NCBI RefSeq assembly: GCF_043641665.1
Contig: NC_092198.1
Span: forward strand, 1,837,001-1,901,000
DNA: 64,000 nucleotides
Direction: 5' to 3'
Source: Enoplosus armatus
Taxonomy: Eukaryota; Chordata; Actinopteri; Centrarchiformes; Enoplosidae
The notes below the pieces were generated by a model. It had not been told where the DNA came from, did not search any database, and saw nothing but the letters and a program-made list of their open reading frames with translations. The position numbers and the translations under genes were made by a program. Each line of letters begins with the position of its first letter. Positions within the stretch are counted from its first letter, which is position 1. Positions 22,758-36,100 of the stretch are shown piece after piece.

Positions 22758-24059
22758 CGTGTCAGTAGCAACATCCAACATCCCGTCGCTCCTAGCAACA
22801 GAATGTTCACCTGAAACCAGCTGCTGGCGGCAGAAACACCGAGCGCGTGCACCGTGAAAGATTAGTGTGGCTGTGATTGACAGGTGGGCTGGAAGCCTCA
22901 GGACTGTTTGTAGGAAATGTCTTTGTATTTTTGACAGTGATTGACAGGCCGGGGTCAGAGCTCTGCCCTCACACTATCACTTGCGGCAGCTTTTAGCAGC
23001 TCTTTGTTACTGCGGCAGGAGAGGTCGGAGGTCAGGTGTCTGTATTCTTGTCTTTTAGCCCGACTGCAGTGCGATGGCTGTGTGTGCGCTCCGTCTGCAT
23101 TTCTCTGCTGCTGAGCTGATTTTAGTTTTGGAATTAATAATATTTGAGCTGGCGCTTCATTTATCTTATTATTAGATAATTAGACAAACATGGATGGATA
23201 TTATGGACATGTTTTAACCAAATGTGTTACTGTTATATAATACTGTAAACAAATGGTTGTGATTACCTTTTTTGGCTTTTGGATAATTGGCATATTTCAA
23301 CCACATGGTTATTTCAAAACAAATGGTATTAGGTCTTATTTATTTGTTTGTTGTTACTATATCATAAGACATCTGTTACCCCAAACATTTTTGAGGGTCT
23401 TAAGTAGGAAACAGATAATGTAAAACTGACGTATAACTGATCAATTACGCTAAACTTCACATTGTGTCAGTCAGGTGAAACCTTGTATCTCCAAAATGTT
23501 AACTTTTAGGAACAGGAAACGTTCTTGTTTCCAGTCATGCGTCAGCGTCTGGGCTTCATAGACTCGGTTCTGGACAAATAGCTAAAGTTTGAGTATATGT
23601 TGTATTTTGATTTGAGACAATTCAATTTATTAGATGTTGGATGATGAAATTGAAAGATGACTGACAACAGTGTGAATGAGGTTATTAGAACACCCAACAA
23701 ACACACACACAAATCTGCCTGTGCAGTCAAAACGGCATCAGACAGCAGCCTTAATAAAGAGCGTTATTTAAACTGTGTGGCTTCGTGTTTGGATCTGGCA
23801 GTGGGTTTTATCAGCCATTATTGGGAGCGACCTACAGTACAGCCCAGAAGCCAGGAGTTCATTAGATGGAGATTAATCTGGCCCTGAGAAGGTTTACTGG
23901 ACCTGCACAAGTGTTGGTAACACAATGGAAAACGAAAATATGGTTTACAAGCTGTGAAATACTCTATTTTATATCGTCAGTGGAGTTTGAGGACAACGAA
24001 ACTGATTTGGGAACTTAATATTTTCAACAGAATTCAACATGAAGGCTGGTAGAGATCTA
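22758..24059. other. Intergenic, no gene recognised
   Basis: Single-copy-looking sequence. No exon or repeat recognised. Confidence 0.5.
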
Positions 24060-24207
24060 CACACCATGTCCATCTGAGTACTTTAAGTACATGATTATAC
24101 TTACACATACTACATACTGAAGTAACATTTTCAATGCAGGACGTTTTGACAGTGTTGTATTAGTACTTTCACTGAAGTAAAGGATGTGACTACTTCCTCC
24201 ACCACTG
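24060..24207 (-). repeat. Fragment of the 'AAGTACTCAGATC' element, reverse orientation
   Basis: Ends acttcctccaccactgcag, the reverse complement of the typical start of this family, and contains gagtactttaagtaca and tcaatgcaggac. Confidence 0.7.
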
Positions 24208-24734
24208 CAGAGAGCCAGTTGTAACTTAAAGGGCTTGTTTTTGTTTAACCTTAAAGGGAGAAATTGGGGCTCAAGGAGGTTAACAGCCTGGTTATACAGC
24301 CTGTGTTGTGCTGTGCAGCTCTTTGGTGTGAATGTGAGTGTTCGTGGAAAGATCACATGCGGACTCAGCAGTCGTCCTCTGGAAAATACATAAAACAAGC
24401 CCACAACACAGATTAAAGGATATTTCTAACCACTCACAACTCACTATGTCAGTGTCAGCGTCATTACTCATGACAGTACGCTGCCTGCTCTTACACTATA
24501 GAGACAACACAGGGATTGTTTAACAGTGACATCACTTTTATTTTACTTTATTCTATGAGTCACAACTTGAGGAACAATCAGATTAACTGCACTTCTGCAG
24601 AAAATTCCTGCGAATTCAGTGTTAAATTGTTTAGATTACACTACCGCATGTGAACACATGAATAACACACTAATGAAACAAACAATGAGCATGCAATCCC
24701 AAAACCATGGACATTAATCTGCTTCCTCTCTCCT
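24208..24734. other. Intergenic, no gene recognised
   Basis: No exon or repeat recognised. Confidence 0.5.
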
Positions 24735-25076
24735 GGTTTGAACCAGCTGCAGTGATTCGCTCCACTTCAGACACAAGAGCATGAGTGAGGTCCAGCACTG
24801 ATGTTGGGTGATCTGGTCTGGCTCCTAGTCTGCTCCCAGTTCATCCTAAAGGTGTTGATTTCTTCTGCAGACCAGTCAAGTTCTTCCACACCAAACTGGG
24901 AAAACCATCCAGAGCTGGCTTTGTGCATGTTTGTCTGTCATGTTGAAACAGAGATGAACACAAACACTATTGTCTAAAATATGATTGTATACTGTATATT
25001 AAGATGTTCCCTCACTGAACAGCCCCAGACAAAAAGTAAACGTCCACATACTTTAGGCCGGATACTGTATAATATG
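24735..25076 (-). mobile_element. Tc1-like transposon relic
   Basis: On the reverse strand, FGVEELDWSAEE near 24850-24900 corresponds to the FGVEELDWPAQSPDLN block around the catalytic glutamate of a common fish Tc1 element, but the SPDLNPIEHLW part is lost. On the + strand, gaccagtcaagttcttccac, tttgtgcatg, tcatgttgaaacag and attgtctaaaat follow in order. The element ends near 25070 with gtccacatactttaggcc, close to the family terminus (CACATACTTTTGGCCATATAG). It belongs to a different subfamily from the intact element at 15.7 kb and is non-functional. Confidence 0.72.
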
Positions 25077-27424
25077 TAATATTCTGAAAAGGGGGTTTAT
25101 ACGTGTTTCCTTGCCACACTGGCACTTCATTCATCTATTGAGAACAAACGATTTACTATAAACTGCTCAGAATAAAGGAGCTCCGTTCATGTGTTTTTAA
25201 TTTGCTGTGAAGAAAACAAATAAATCAATCAAGTTTCTTTGAAATAAAGAGGACGCAGCTGGTGGAAGAATTTCACCCATTAAGGACATTCTGATGTGGC
25301 ATCAATTTATCATCATAAAATTACCAAAATACATCTTTTTGACACAACTAGATGCTGATGTTTGGAGGAGATTTATGTGAAATATTCATTTGAAAAGGAA
25401 CCACGGCTGACAGGTAAATGTTGTTGAGTAGAAACATAAAGTTGCGTAAAATGAAAACACACACAAATGACACTGAAGTACTGGAGAGTAAATGTACTGC
25501 TGACATTACTGGCGGGACAACCCAAAAGGAATTTTTCGTTACGTATCAAAGCTTGATTACACAATGCGATTCGATTTACACAGCGGTTCAGTCAGTTATT
25601 ATTACAGGGGGTCTCCTGATTTCCATCTCATCATGCACTCTGTAATTTAAACCCTGAAGTGCTGAGTAAACCTCTCCCAGAGACTGAGGTCAGGTCAGGA
25701 CGTAAACCGAGACTCAGAGTCCATCTCTCCTCCTGCTTCTTCGTTGTTTCAATAGAAGAAAACTTTCCATGGAGACCAAACATCCAAAACAACCTCAGAA
25801 ACACACTACCTGTTCAGAAACATGTGGTCTGACTCATGGTTTACGCTGGAAGATCCTTCAGTATTTCACCACATTCTCGCCACTAATGGCATCGCTGGCC
25901 TGTGTTCAAAAACACAAGGGTTTTTAGGTTAAACTCAAAGGTCTGAATTCCTCTGAAAGGCCGGGAAAAGATTCCCAGAACAAGGAAGCATCTTAAAATT
26001 TGACTGACCTAATTTATGGTAAATGTTCATGAGTGTGCTGGAATCTATTGGTCATGTTTTTATTTTAGTTTAAAAATTGGAATTGAAAACAAAACCCCAC
26101 AAAAACAATAAGGTCTGGGCGACACACATAGCACTGCCACTCTGAACACAGGTTTTTACTGAAACCGTGTATTGTTTTTAATCACTTGGAAAGCTCATAA
26201 GAAGCAGCTAATTTACATTTTGTTCCCCATCGTCCGTCTTTACTGTAAACTGGAGACTAAATATGGTCTCAACATAAGAAACAATAACTTTCAGAGGTGT
26301 AGAGACTTTTCTTTTATTATTATTATTATTATTATTTTTGATTGTTACTCTGAAATCTGGTTTAGTGTTGCAGATGTGCACATGTGAACATGGGTTCTTC
26401 TGTCCGAGCTGCAGACCTGAGACTTGAGCTTGAGTCAGACTTAAGTCAGAAAAATTAAGACTGAAGGCTTTACTTTCGTATCGGCTCCCTAACAAACTGA
26501 CTAGAGAAGAAAACACATTCAAATCTCAAGTTTTGAATTGGTAAATACTGAAAAAAAGCGTGTTTCCAGATGTTGGGCTGTACTCTGAATGAAGCCTTTA
26601 GTGTCTGTGGGAAGTCTGGTTTCTGTCATGTTCAAACTGGAGAATTAAACTTTTGAGCATGTACAGTATTTTATGTATTCTCAGCTATCTGCAATCTTAG
26701 AGCTCAGGAATTCCTCCGCGTGTTTTAAAAGAAAAATAACTTCTATCTGCTGGGAAGTTCTGGGTTGTGAATGTGTATAAACGATTAAAAAGCTAACATG
26801 AACGTCCAAAAACGTTCCCATGATGAAAAGATCTTAAACAACACAACAACCACATTTTCACCATTTCAGTCCAAAGTGTAACCCCCTCTCCATGTGACCC
26901 ACCAGCTGCCCAGATACTACGAGAGATACGAGTCAAGGCGCTCGCTCGCTGCGGAGTTATGCTTCGGACGACAGAAGAACCTGTTTGTGGGGACAAATCG
27001 CATAAAATAAACAAATTGTCATCACACTTGTCACAAACAAACAAAGCACAGATTCTCCTCTGCAGCCTGCCGTCACTGGATGAGTAAACCTCTGTCTGGG
27101 TAATGTTATCCACATGAGACGCAGGTGCTGCAGACTGACTCTGGATCACATGTCGCTCATGTCGGTCGAGTTTTCACAGCTTTAGTGTGGAGAGCTCGTA
27201 TGTACCAGATACCTTCTGTGCTAAAGGAGAAAAGGAAACTGGTGTTCGCTGATAAACTGACTGACAGTCGGAGCTCCTCGAGACTTTCTGAGGGTCTAAG
27301 AATACAGGGTGTCGTATACTGAACAGATTGTTGGATCATCAGCACAAAAGATGAACAAGTGTTAGAAAATATTTGGTTCTTTGATAAGAATCAAAGCTAC
27401 AGGCCTGTGGACACAAAAACAGTT
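25077..27424. other. Intergenic, no gene recognised
   Basis: Contains an ATT microsatellite (26313-26337). No exon recognised. Confidence 0.5.
26313..26337. repeat. (ATT)n microsatellite
   Basis: About eight ATT units. Confidence 0.93.
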
Positions 27425-27685
27425 CGCATATTAGCACGCTAATGTTAGCATTGATTTGATGTAGCCTACCGCTGCCGTTTGGAGCTATCTTGTCATGAGC
27501 TTATGAGCATGTGGAACATTTGACCTGTTGGTGGCGCTAAATTAAAAATCAGGAAATAACCAGAGTCAGTGGGAGTCATCCTCTGAGGACTGCGAACACT
27601 GGTACCAAGTTTCAGGAGTCCATCCGATAGCGCTGGACCAGCTGAGCACCATCAGCCGAGCTACGCTGCTAGCTGCTAAAACAAA
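27425..27685 (-). repeat. Copy of the 'GGTGGCGCTA' dispersed family
   Basis: In order: gctaatgttagcat, gagcatgtggaac, ggtggcgctaaa, ccagagtcagtgggagtcatcc, ccaagtttcaggagtccatcc and a terminal gctacgctgctagc. This is the opposite orientation of the copy at 42.65 kb and includes the GCTAGC-rich end. Confidence 0.7.
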
Positions 27686-29790
27686 TGATATTCCTGCTCA
27701 TTTAAAAAAGACAGATAGACAGAATCTACAGTCCAGCTCGCTGCCTCACAAACATTAATCACCTCCACATGGAACAATAATTAAAGAGTGAGTGGAGCAC
27801 CCTGCCCTGCAGCTCATCACTCTCTGAAAGCTTCCTGGCGTGAAGGAAGAGTTTAGTGGAGACCTTTAGTTTCTGTCAGCAGTGAGAGATCACCAGACTT
27901 TACACGTCAGCCAGGGAACTTATCGGTTTTATTGGATTATTGCACAATTATGACAGATGGTTTTACAGTTGTGTTTATTTCTCTTCTCTTTTACTGCAGG
28001 AGTATTTTTAGTTTTAATACATTTCGCTGATAGTATTTCTGTACTTTGTGACCGTTGTATTGGTACTCACGTACAGGATCTGAATACAGGCAGAGAAATA
28101 AGGAGCGTGAATAAAAACATGTATCCACCGACGTGTGTCTCATAGTGAACAGTGAGAAACACCTTTCCAAGATAATAAAATAAACAGACTTCATGGCCGC
28201 AGATGTAAACAAAGTTTAAAGTGTTGACTCTTTAATGATGTAATAAAGTTGTATTATGTAATAGCCTCAAAGTTATGGACTAAACGCCTTTACAGCACGA
28301 CACCTTGTAAGCTTGCTGCATATATACAATAAAAAGGCACAACATTTGTTTGATAATTGATTCATTGAGTGCTTATTTAAGTTGTGGAGGCCGACATACG
28401 TACGCTTTAAGTCACTTTGTTATGCTGCCAAGAAAACCGTCACGAAAACCTGTTTTCACTGAAGTATACGCAGTTTATACGCTGTTAAAAAAATCTATTG
28501 AATTATAGTTAACAATCTAAATTGCTCACTGATGTTTTAATGGATACATTACAAAATCTGTCTTTTACAGGTGTTTACATTTCACAATCATGCAGGTAAA
28601 TTTCACTTTTTCTTTTCTTCAGATGCAAAATCCAGCTGAGCTTCTGGTTTCATGTAATCCTCAAAAGTCTTCCTCCTTGCAGGACATGACATCATTGTGT
28701 TTGTAGTGAAAAAGAGCAGCAACAGTTTTATTTTGATCATTTTCAGCACTTTGGAAAAGTTGAGTAACTTTTTAGAAGGGTCATTTGAGGTTTGTCTGGT
28801 TTCTTTCTTTCTCCAAACGTCTAGAAATCTGCAGACAGACTTTATCAGCTGCATCGGCAGTGAGGAGCGATAAGACGCTTTCAGTCACCCTGAGCTTTTA
28901 AACCGCTGAGTCTAAATCCTTCAGTCCATGAGCTGGAATCAGTTCTGGACTGTGACGAGCAATGAAGATAAAGTTTACTAGAGCAGAGGGCGGCGATCAC
29001 AAGAGCCAACAGGATGATGTTAAAGGACACTTGAGTATTTAAGTCTTGTGTCCTGTTGGAAAGCAGAACTGTATGTTCTACCTGTCGCAGCAGTTTGACT
29101 ATGTAGAGCTGGATCTTTGCAAATTAGATTGTTTTGTGGTTTTTAACTCAAAGCCTGAATAAAAGTTGTAAAAGAAAACACAATTTTATAGATTTTGCTT
29201 TGCGAAACATCAAAACATCCCGATGGGAGTGATTCTCTCTGGTAAACAGGATTACTGACGGTTTGTTCAACGTTTTTCTTGTTTATTTTTTTATTGGTAA
29301 CAAAACTTCATCTTCTCACTTTTTCTTTCCAACAAGTTACAACTAACAAGCTGCAGGAGTTTTCTCTGCACTGAAAGAAAGCGTTCTAGGAAGGCTGACC
29401 TTTGACCTCCAGCTGCAGATCTGCCAGAAAATAACAGCCTCGCCGCAGGAAAGTAACTGTGTGTACTTGTATGAATATAATATTTAGACACACGGAGAGA
29501 CAAATTAAAGGAAAGGTGTTGAGCCATCAACAGCCTCCAGAGCAACTCGTCTCTGAACTCATTCCCAAAACATTCCTTCAGTGGGTGTTTTGCTGATGGA
29601 GGTGGAGAGTTCAGTCTAAATCTTCGGACAAACCTGGATTAGTCAGGAAGGAGCATAAACCTGACGACTGAGTAAATAAACTGAATGACTGGACAACCTC
29701 GCGAATCCTGTGAGAACGCCAACGGCCGCTTGTTCGTTTGCAGCTTGTTTATATGCAGCAACATTTGAGCTGAAAAGGCAGAAAAAGGAG
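27686..29790. other. Intergenic, no gene recognised
   Basis: AT-rich sequence without recognisable exons or repeats. Confidence 0.5.
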
Positions 29791-29908
29791 GAGAGGCTGG
29801 ATCCTGGATGGAGAGGATGGAGAGGCTGGATCCTGGATGGAGAGGCTGGATCCTGGATGGAGAGGATGGAGAGGCTGGATCCTGGATGGAGAGGCTGGAT
29901 CCTGGATG
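29791..29908. repeat. Higher-order minisatellite (20-mer A and 9-mer B units)
   Basis: Two words tile the region exactly: A = gagaggctggatcctggatg (20 bases) and B = gagaggatg (9 bases). The order is A B A, A B A, A, totalling 118 bases with no substitution. B is itself a shortened form of A. Perfect identity indicates recent expansion. An open frame across it is incidental. Confidence 0.95.
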
Positions 29909-32900
29909 TAGGACTGAAGAGCCTACAGAGGGAACTGGAGGTGACTTTGTAAAACGAAGCTAACTTCAGGTGACCTTCCTCACATTAATACATGAAACTA
30001 ACAGAAATGTCATATTTCCGTCATGTTTCCTACATGGTTTGCCATCGTTTGACTGGTGCGTCTTCTTCTCCTGCAGTGGTTGAACTGGCACCAGCTGATT
30101 ATCTCGTAGCAGCAGTGGGTGGAAACGTGCATTCATTTGCATTTTCTTTTGCAGATGTGAAGACTTTTGTTCACACAGCTGTATATTTATTAACGTAATA
30201 TTATGGTTGCACATTCAGAAAAGCCTGTTTCTGGATTTCTGTTCATATAAATCTTTGTATCCGGAGAGAAACCTGCTATAAACTGTCGCCACGCTGTTGA
30301 AGCTGCAGCAGCTGTTGAAGGAGCAAAGCCGCAGAGATGTTACTGTACTGTCCCAGTCTACATTCATCTTTACAGCTACATACAGTCAGCATAAAACCAG
30401 GCTTCCTACATACAGTGACGAAGTCTGAACTTCAGGAACAAATAAGCTGGATCGGTGGGAAACAGCAGCATGGGGTTTTATTTTCCCCAATGTGAAAAGA
30501 AATCCTACTTTCAAAGGAAACTCTAATGAGGTTGTAAATACCGGCATCTGGTATCAAAATGGCCGGTTCTGTAAATCTGGAGAAAGCTGATCCCACTGAG
30601 AGCGAGGCTCAGCCTGAGAGAGTCCACAGCGTCACGTTAGTTTAACCTCCGACGGCCTCCACTGAAAACATTTAAAAAGGAATTCTTCGATGTGCTTGGT
30701 GGCCGGAACATAAGTGAAAACGTTTTACTTTTTGTTTCAGTCTCTTTTATTCTCGTGCCAACTGCCTCAATATCTGTTTCATCTCCGTCCGTCTGCTTTC
30801 ACATTTCTAACAATCCAGTTAGAAAACAACAAACATCTTGTGTTGACTGGCAGCTGCTTCGAATACGACTGAGACATTATTCCATAATCAGCACGGCAGC
30901 CGCACTGAACTGAAATGGTGATCAGAGGCTGCGATGTGGCACCAGAGGTTCTCTATTCAAAAGGGACCGGACGGTAAAACTTAAAGACTAGAAGATCAGA
31001 AGACCTAAAAACAACCATTTATATTAGCTGGTAGCAGCACAGCTGCTAGCTTCACTGATTGCAGTTGCTTCACAATTAAAGCGTTCCAGTAGTTCACTGG
31101 TGGACAGCTTTTAATATGAAGCAGCAGCAGGAAGTGTTCAGTTTGTATTAACAGGAGACTGAACATCAGACTTTCTACAAACTGAAGCAGCTCCTGTTAC
31201 ACAGACAAGCCCACTGAGAGCTGACCAATGCTCTTTTCTCTTTTTATTTGTGTTTAGTGCAAACATGCAGGAGTCATGCAGGACGTCTTTTATGCAGCAA
31301 CATGAAAAGTAAAGGAGAGGAGGTCGGGGTGTTGGATGGGCGAGCGACCCCAATCTTTCCCTGAACTGAACCGTCTGAAAGGAAACAGGTTTATATTCAA
31401 ATGTTCCATCACATCCATTTAGCTACAACTCTGTGATAAAGAAATCTAAACTCAAGGTCCACTTACTGGCTTTTTCCAGAGCTCATGTCTGGAAGTCTGG
31501 CAGTGGTAACCTTCGTCACTGCTCAGTTTCACACTCACACACGACCCGTTGTCTCAGCATGAGACTGAAGATGATTTCTTGAGGAAGATGAAGAGCAGGT
31601 TTCACTCGAAGCAGCTTCACTTCACGCTGTTTAACTTCACCCAGAGACGAATCATTTTCTGGTGGTTTGAACTTTATGGACGATCACAAACTTTCCTGAA
31701 ACCGACAGTGTGATTCCACAGAGAAGCTGATGACTGCGCCCACATATGTGATCTTACCTGAATGAAACACGTGTCTTCAGCAAGTCATGCGTGATTTTAT
31801 AACAAGCTTAAAGTGGGGCATTAATATTCATGGCACACAACACATCTGTGAGTCATATTAAGACAATCACTGATTAACTTTTGTTTCTTAAAGTCCAAAG
31901 AAAATATCTGGTTCAGTGGTGACTCAGGATGAGATCAGAGGAGACAGACGTGTGCTGAAAAAGAAAACAAAAAACAGAATTAAACATTCAATGTGCAAAG
32001 TAACGATCAATACAATTTACGACCCCGAAGAAATGCGCTGGTCTGACAGTGAAGTTATTTATCTTTGACCTCTTCAGACTCCTTGGAGGTAGACGGAGGT
32101 TTGCCGTCTCTGCTTGGTGATTAGTGCGATGTCTGACATCACCATTAAACGGACGACCAGCTGCTCCGGCTGTGTGTCCCTGTGCTCCGTCCTCAGTGAG
32201 GTGCTCCTGGCCTGGGACTACACTGCTCCTGATGAGAAGGGAGGACCGCTGCTCCGGCTGCCTCTCTGTGGCTGTTTTGACTTTGTGCCTCTTGGTCTTG
32301 ATTTAGTGTCTTGTTTGTCTTTATGTTAACAAATCACAAGGCTTTGGTTGATTTAAAGGTGTCTCTCTGTGGTGGACTGTGTGTTCACCCCGAGGGCCAC
32401 CTACAGGTGGGGCGCAACGCAGACACACAGCCACAACATCCAAAACACACACAGTAAGCCGTGACTGAATGGAATGGAATTCAGCCATCATTCATTTAGC
32501 TGATTCCTGCAGCACTGCTGAATAACGGAGGTGTTTTTCGTCTTCATGCGACCCCCACGTGCAGCCAAGACACACGAGGTTCATCATCTTTAATGAGCTC
32601 TGTGTTATTAAACGGGGTAATTAGTCGAGGACAGTAAATAAGGTAGCAAATAAACAAACAAACAAACAAACAGAGCGGGAATGAGTGAATCAAGGTGTCC
32701 GATGTGTTTTGAGTTTTGCTGCTGGCGTCAAATGAAAGAGCTGCTGCGAGCTGTTGAAACGAGAATTCCTCCTTTTATACGACGCAAAGAATGAATTCCG
32801 TTTGTTGGATTCAAGCTGTTTAATCTCACGTGGAAACAGTCCAGACTGAATGTGGGAACGACTGACCACGGATTGGATAGGAGCTGCTCTTTGTTTGGAA

Positions 32901-33086
32901 CGTGTCCACTGTCAAACATTGATGTAGATGATATAATGTCGTCTTGCAGGTCTTACCGGAGGTTACGGCAGCGCTGTCGTATCGCACTGCGTTGGGTTGA
33001 AGTGTACTTCACATAAGAAAACATGATTACATGTGTGAGGGAACAAGGTTTACAGAGCTTTCAGACACACCTCCTGGCCTCGCTCA
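29909..33086. other. Intergenic, no gene recognised
   Basis: Contains an AAAC array (32651-32672) and otherwise nothing recognisable. Confidence 0.5.
32651..32672. repeat. (AAAC)n microsatellite
   Basis: Five AAAC units. Confidence 0.88.
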
Positions 33087-33100
33087 GTTGCCATGGAGAC
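33087..33100 (+). promoter_or_regulatory. RFX X-box-like site (GTTGCCATGGAGAC)
   Basis: Twelve of 14 positions match the palindromic RFX consensus GTTGCCATGGCAAC. The site is not next to a recognised gene. Confidence 0.4.
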
Positions 33101-36100
33101 GGTTTATCTAATTAACTGAAGCTGGTTAATTGTATGTATGAAATGATGGAGGATAGAGAACATCTGCAACGTCCACCCTCCGTCAGATGTATGCTAAACT
33201 TACATGACACTTCTAATGCGTCAGAATAAAGGGGTGCATTCTTCTATTTGTTCCCTTTTTAAAAAAACGAAACACATAAAGTTTAATGGTTCCCTCGTGC
33301 CTTCGTCTTCCTTCCGACTCGCCTTGTTTCCATTACCTCTTCAGCCCACCAGGCAGCACGGCGGGGCGGTCACTCCCTCCGGATCCCACCGGGAGTCTCG
33401 CCGGGCACATCTGACCATTCGAAACCTCAACAACAGGGAGTGTGGGGGAACACAGTGAAGACCGTGTGGTGGATCCAACAGGGTTCAGACCTCAGAGAGG
33501 CTGCCGGTTCTGAAGCTGAAGCAGAAACATATCATCATTTCTTTTAAATATTATTGAAGGGATTATACTTCTTACTGCTATGTCCTCTGCTTTACTGACA
33601 AATACGATTTTGAATCATCATACCTTCCCTGTAATTGTAGAGAAACAAATCATCTTTTTTTCTTTGTAATTATATTGTATTATATTATATATGTGGACGC
33701 GTCGCGATCGTGGTGATGAAAGATGAAGTAGTTGCCACTGTGAGTTAAATCTGTTTCTCCAACTTCATTTCATTGTCTGATACCTTAAACACCAGACCCC
33801 CCCCCTCCCCCTCTACTTCATGAAAAACTGATAATCAATTGGAAAATGAACCATTATAGCATTTATATAGAAGTCCTCTCAGTTTGACAGCATTTTCTAG
33901 TTCATCAGTTGTGTAGTGAATTACATCCATGCACAGATACGTACTTACAAGTGCATTCAAACAGGAGTGAGATACTAGTACATCAAGGCTGCCGTCCCCT
34001 TGGACTCACCACTGTGGTCCTGAAGGTGGATCCATGACTGGAGTTGACTGGATCAAGTTTGCATCTGTCTTTGGACTTGAGGTTTTTGCTGCAGACTAAA
34101 CCCCCTCCAGTCCGTCAGCGTCGGTTACATCTGTCCGACACATGAACAGCTGCTTCGAGGTTCTCTTCAGACCGGCAGGACGGCTGTTTGTCAGAGAGAC
34201 CCGGTCTGTTCAAACAAACACAACTCATAACAGGACGGTCGGTCGACTGTCACTCCGAGCTGTCGTCCAGCAAACCGCAGATCTGAGCTCAGCCTGACAG
34301 TCACAGGGGGACATTAAACACACGTGCAATAAACCATTTAAACATCGACGACTTCAAAAATAAAAAGCAAGCTTGTCTTCATGAAGACGTACAGCACGCA
34401 GACTTCAATGGGACACTAAAAGTCTGACATTTCAAGTCTTTAAACTCTCCGGAGGGTGAGAAGTTTTATACTCAAATCAAGCCTGAAGCTTTATGATTGA
34501 AATAATTATCTGATGTCTAAGTTATGCAACATTTTCAGACATCTGCAAACAAAACAGCCACATTTTAAGAGTCCATTATCCTTTTTAAAATGTAAACTGA
34601 TCACTTTCGTGGAACAAGTCCTGGTTCAAAACAGATTTATGGTGTTTTGGAGTGAAATCTGCCAGCGAACACCTGCTGCACGAGTTCTTCTTTATCTGAG
34701 GTGAATGTTAACAGACGATCGTCTGTCGATGCTGCGTGAAAACTTTATCTTTTATCTCAACGTCATGAGTATTTGTTAGAAATACCTTCCCCGAGGCCGC
34801 AGGTGCTCCAGAGATGATAAGGCGTCCTCTCGTTTACCTTCTTCACACATCTGTGCACACAACAGACGGCAGGAAACCGGACGCGTCAGGATGAGACGGC
34901 ATGCTGGGGAGCAGCGTTGTAGAGGTCATCATTCCTCACTTTACCCTCATTTACTTTGAGTGGCTATTAGTATAAGTGATGAAAGCTGACGTCCAAACAG
35001 CTCTTTCATGGTGATGCCCTGCGGGGAGCGGCGGCCTGGTGCACAGCTGCAGACGCCCAGAGAGCGAGGACGACGCGGGGGGGGGGGAGGGAGGGAGGGG
35101 CCGGCTGCCGAGCCTCCATTTTAAAGTAATATATCACTTTGCTTCCTTGTTTTTAGTCTACATTACAGACCTGTTTGCTAAGTGGACCCCTTCCCCCGGG
35201 CCCCAGACCTCAAGGAGCCCCACAAGCATCAGGTTTGCGATGATGAGTGTCCGTTGGTTTGTGGTAATCTGACTAACTCAAAGGATGAAGGTCGTAAAGC
35301 AGTGATTGTTATCTAATGTTGTGGCTCCGTCTTGTTGCCCTGAGTTAACATGTAGTTCGAAGACTTTTATTATAAGTTGAATCAAATGTTTCACCACAGA
35401 TGATGGTGCTTCCCATCCACAGCGAGAGCCGTAAACAGACCACCGAGGCTCAGACTCCTGTTCGTGTTGTGCTGCTTCCTGTTTTAATGCTGAACACTAA
35501 CGTTAAGTGTCGAGGCAGAAATGTGGAAAATGCATCATTTTGAGGCCACATCGGATTTCCATCTCGTCTTTTTTCTTTGTTTTTTAGGCTTTTCCAAAGA
35601 CAAGACAGTTGATATCAGACACGCCACTTCGGACGCCACGTTTGTTTACATTCTTGTTCCCGGAAGTCGGTCCCGAGCGCCTCCTTCCTGTCATGACGCA
35701 GGTGACTCTATAACCCTTCATTAAACTGACTCACCGACGTGGCAACAAGAACACAAAATATTGGGCCGTAAGAGTGACGTAACAGCAAATTAAAGGCCCA
35801 CGTATCTCCATTATCTCTCAGCTGACATGTTATGTAATTTCCAGGAAAACATTTAGACAGTGAAGGGGTCATATGTCAGCCTGCACCAGTGAAAACTAAA
35901 TAAAATGACTATTATTACATATTGTTACCTGCAGAACTTGCTTGACTTGATATCAGAGGCTTCAGCTCCAGTTTAAACGTTTCCAAAGATGTAATATTAT
36001 GTGTTTTTCACTTTGCCATAACATCACGCTGTAATTGTGATCACTTTGTGCTTATTTCGGTTGATGTTGAACTTCTCAACCCTCAGCGTGTCACCATCCA

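Noticed and set aside
29710..29952. Repeat protein with GWRGWILD-like units
   Set aside because: Frame over the minisatellite at 29791-29908 only; flanks show no gene structure.
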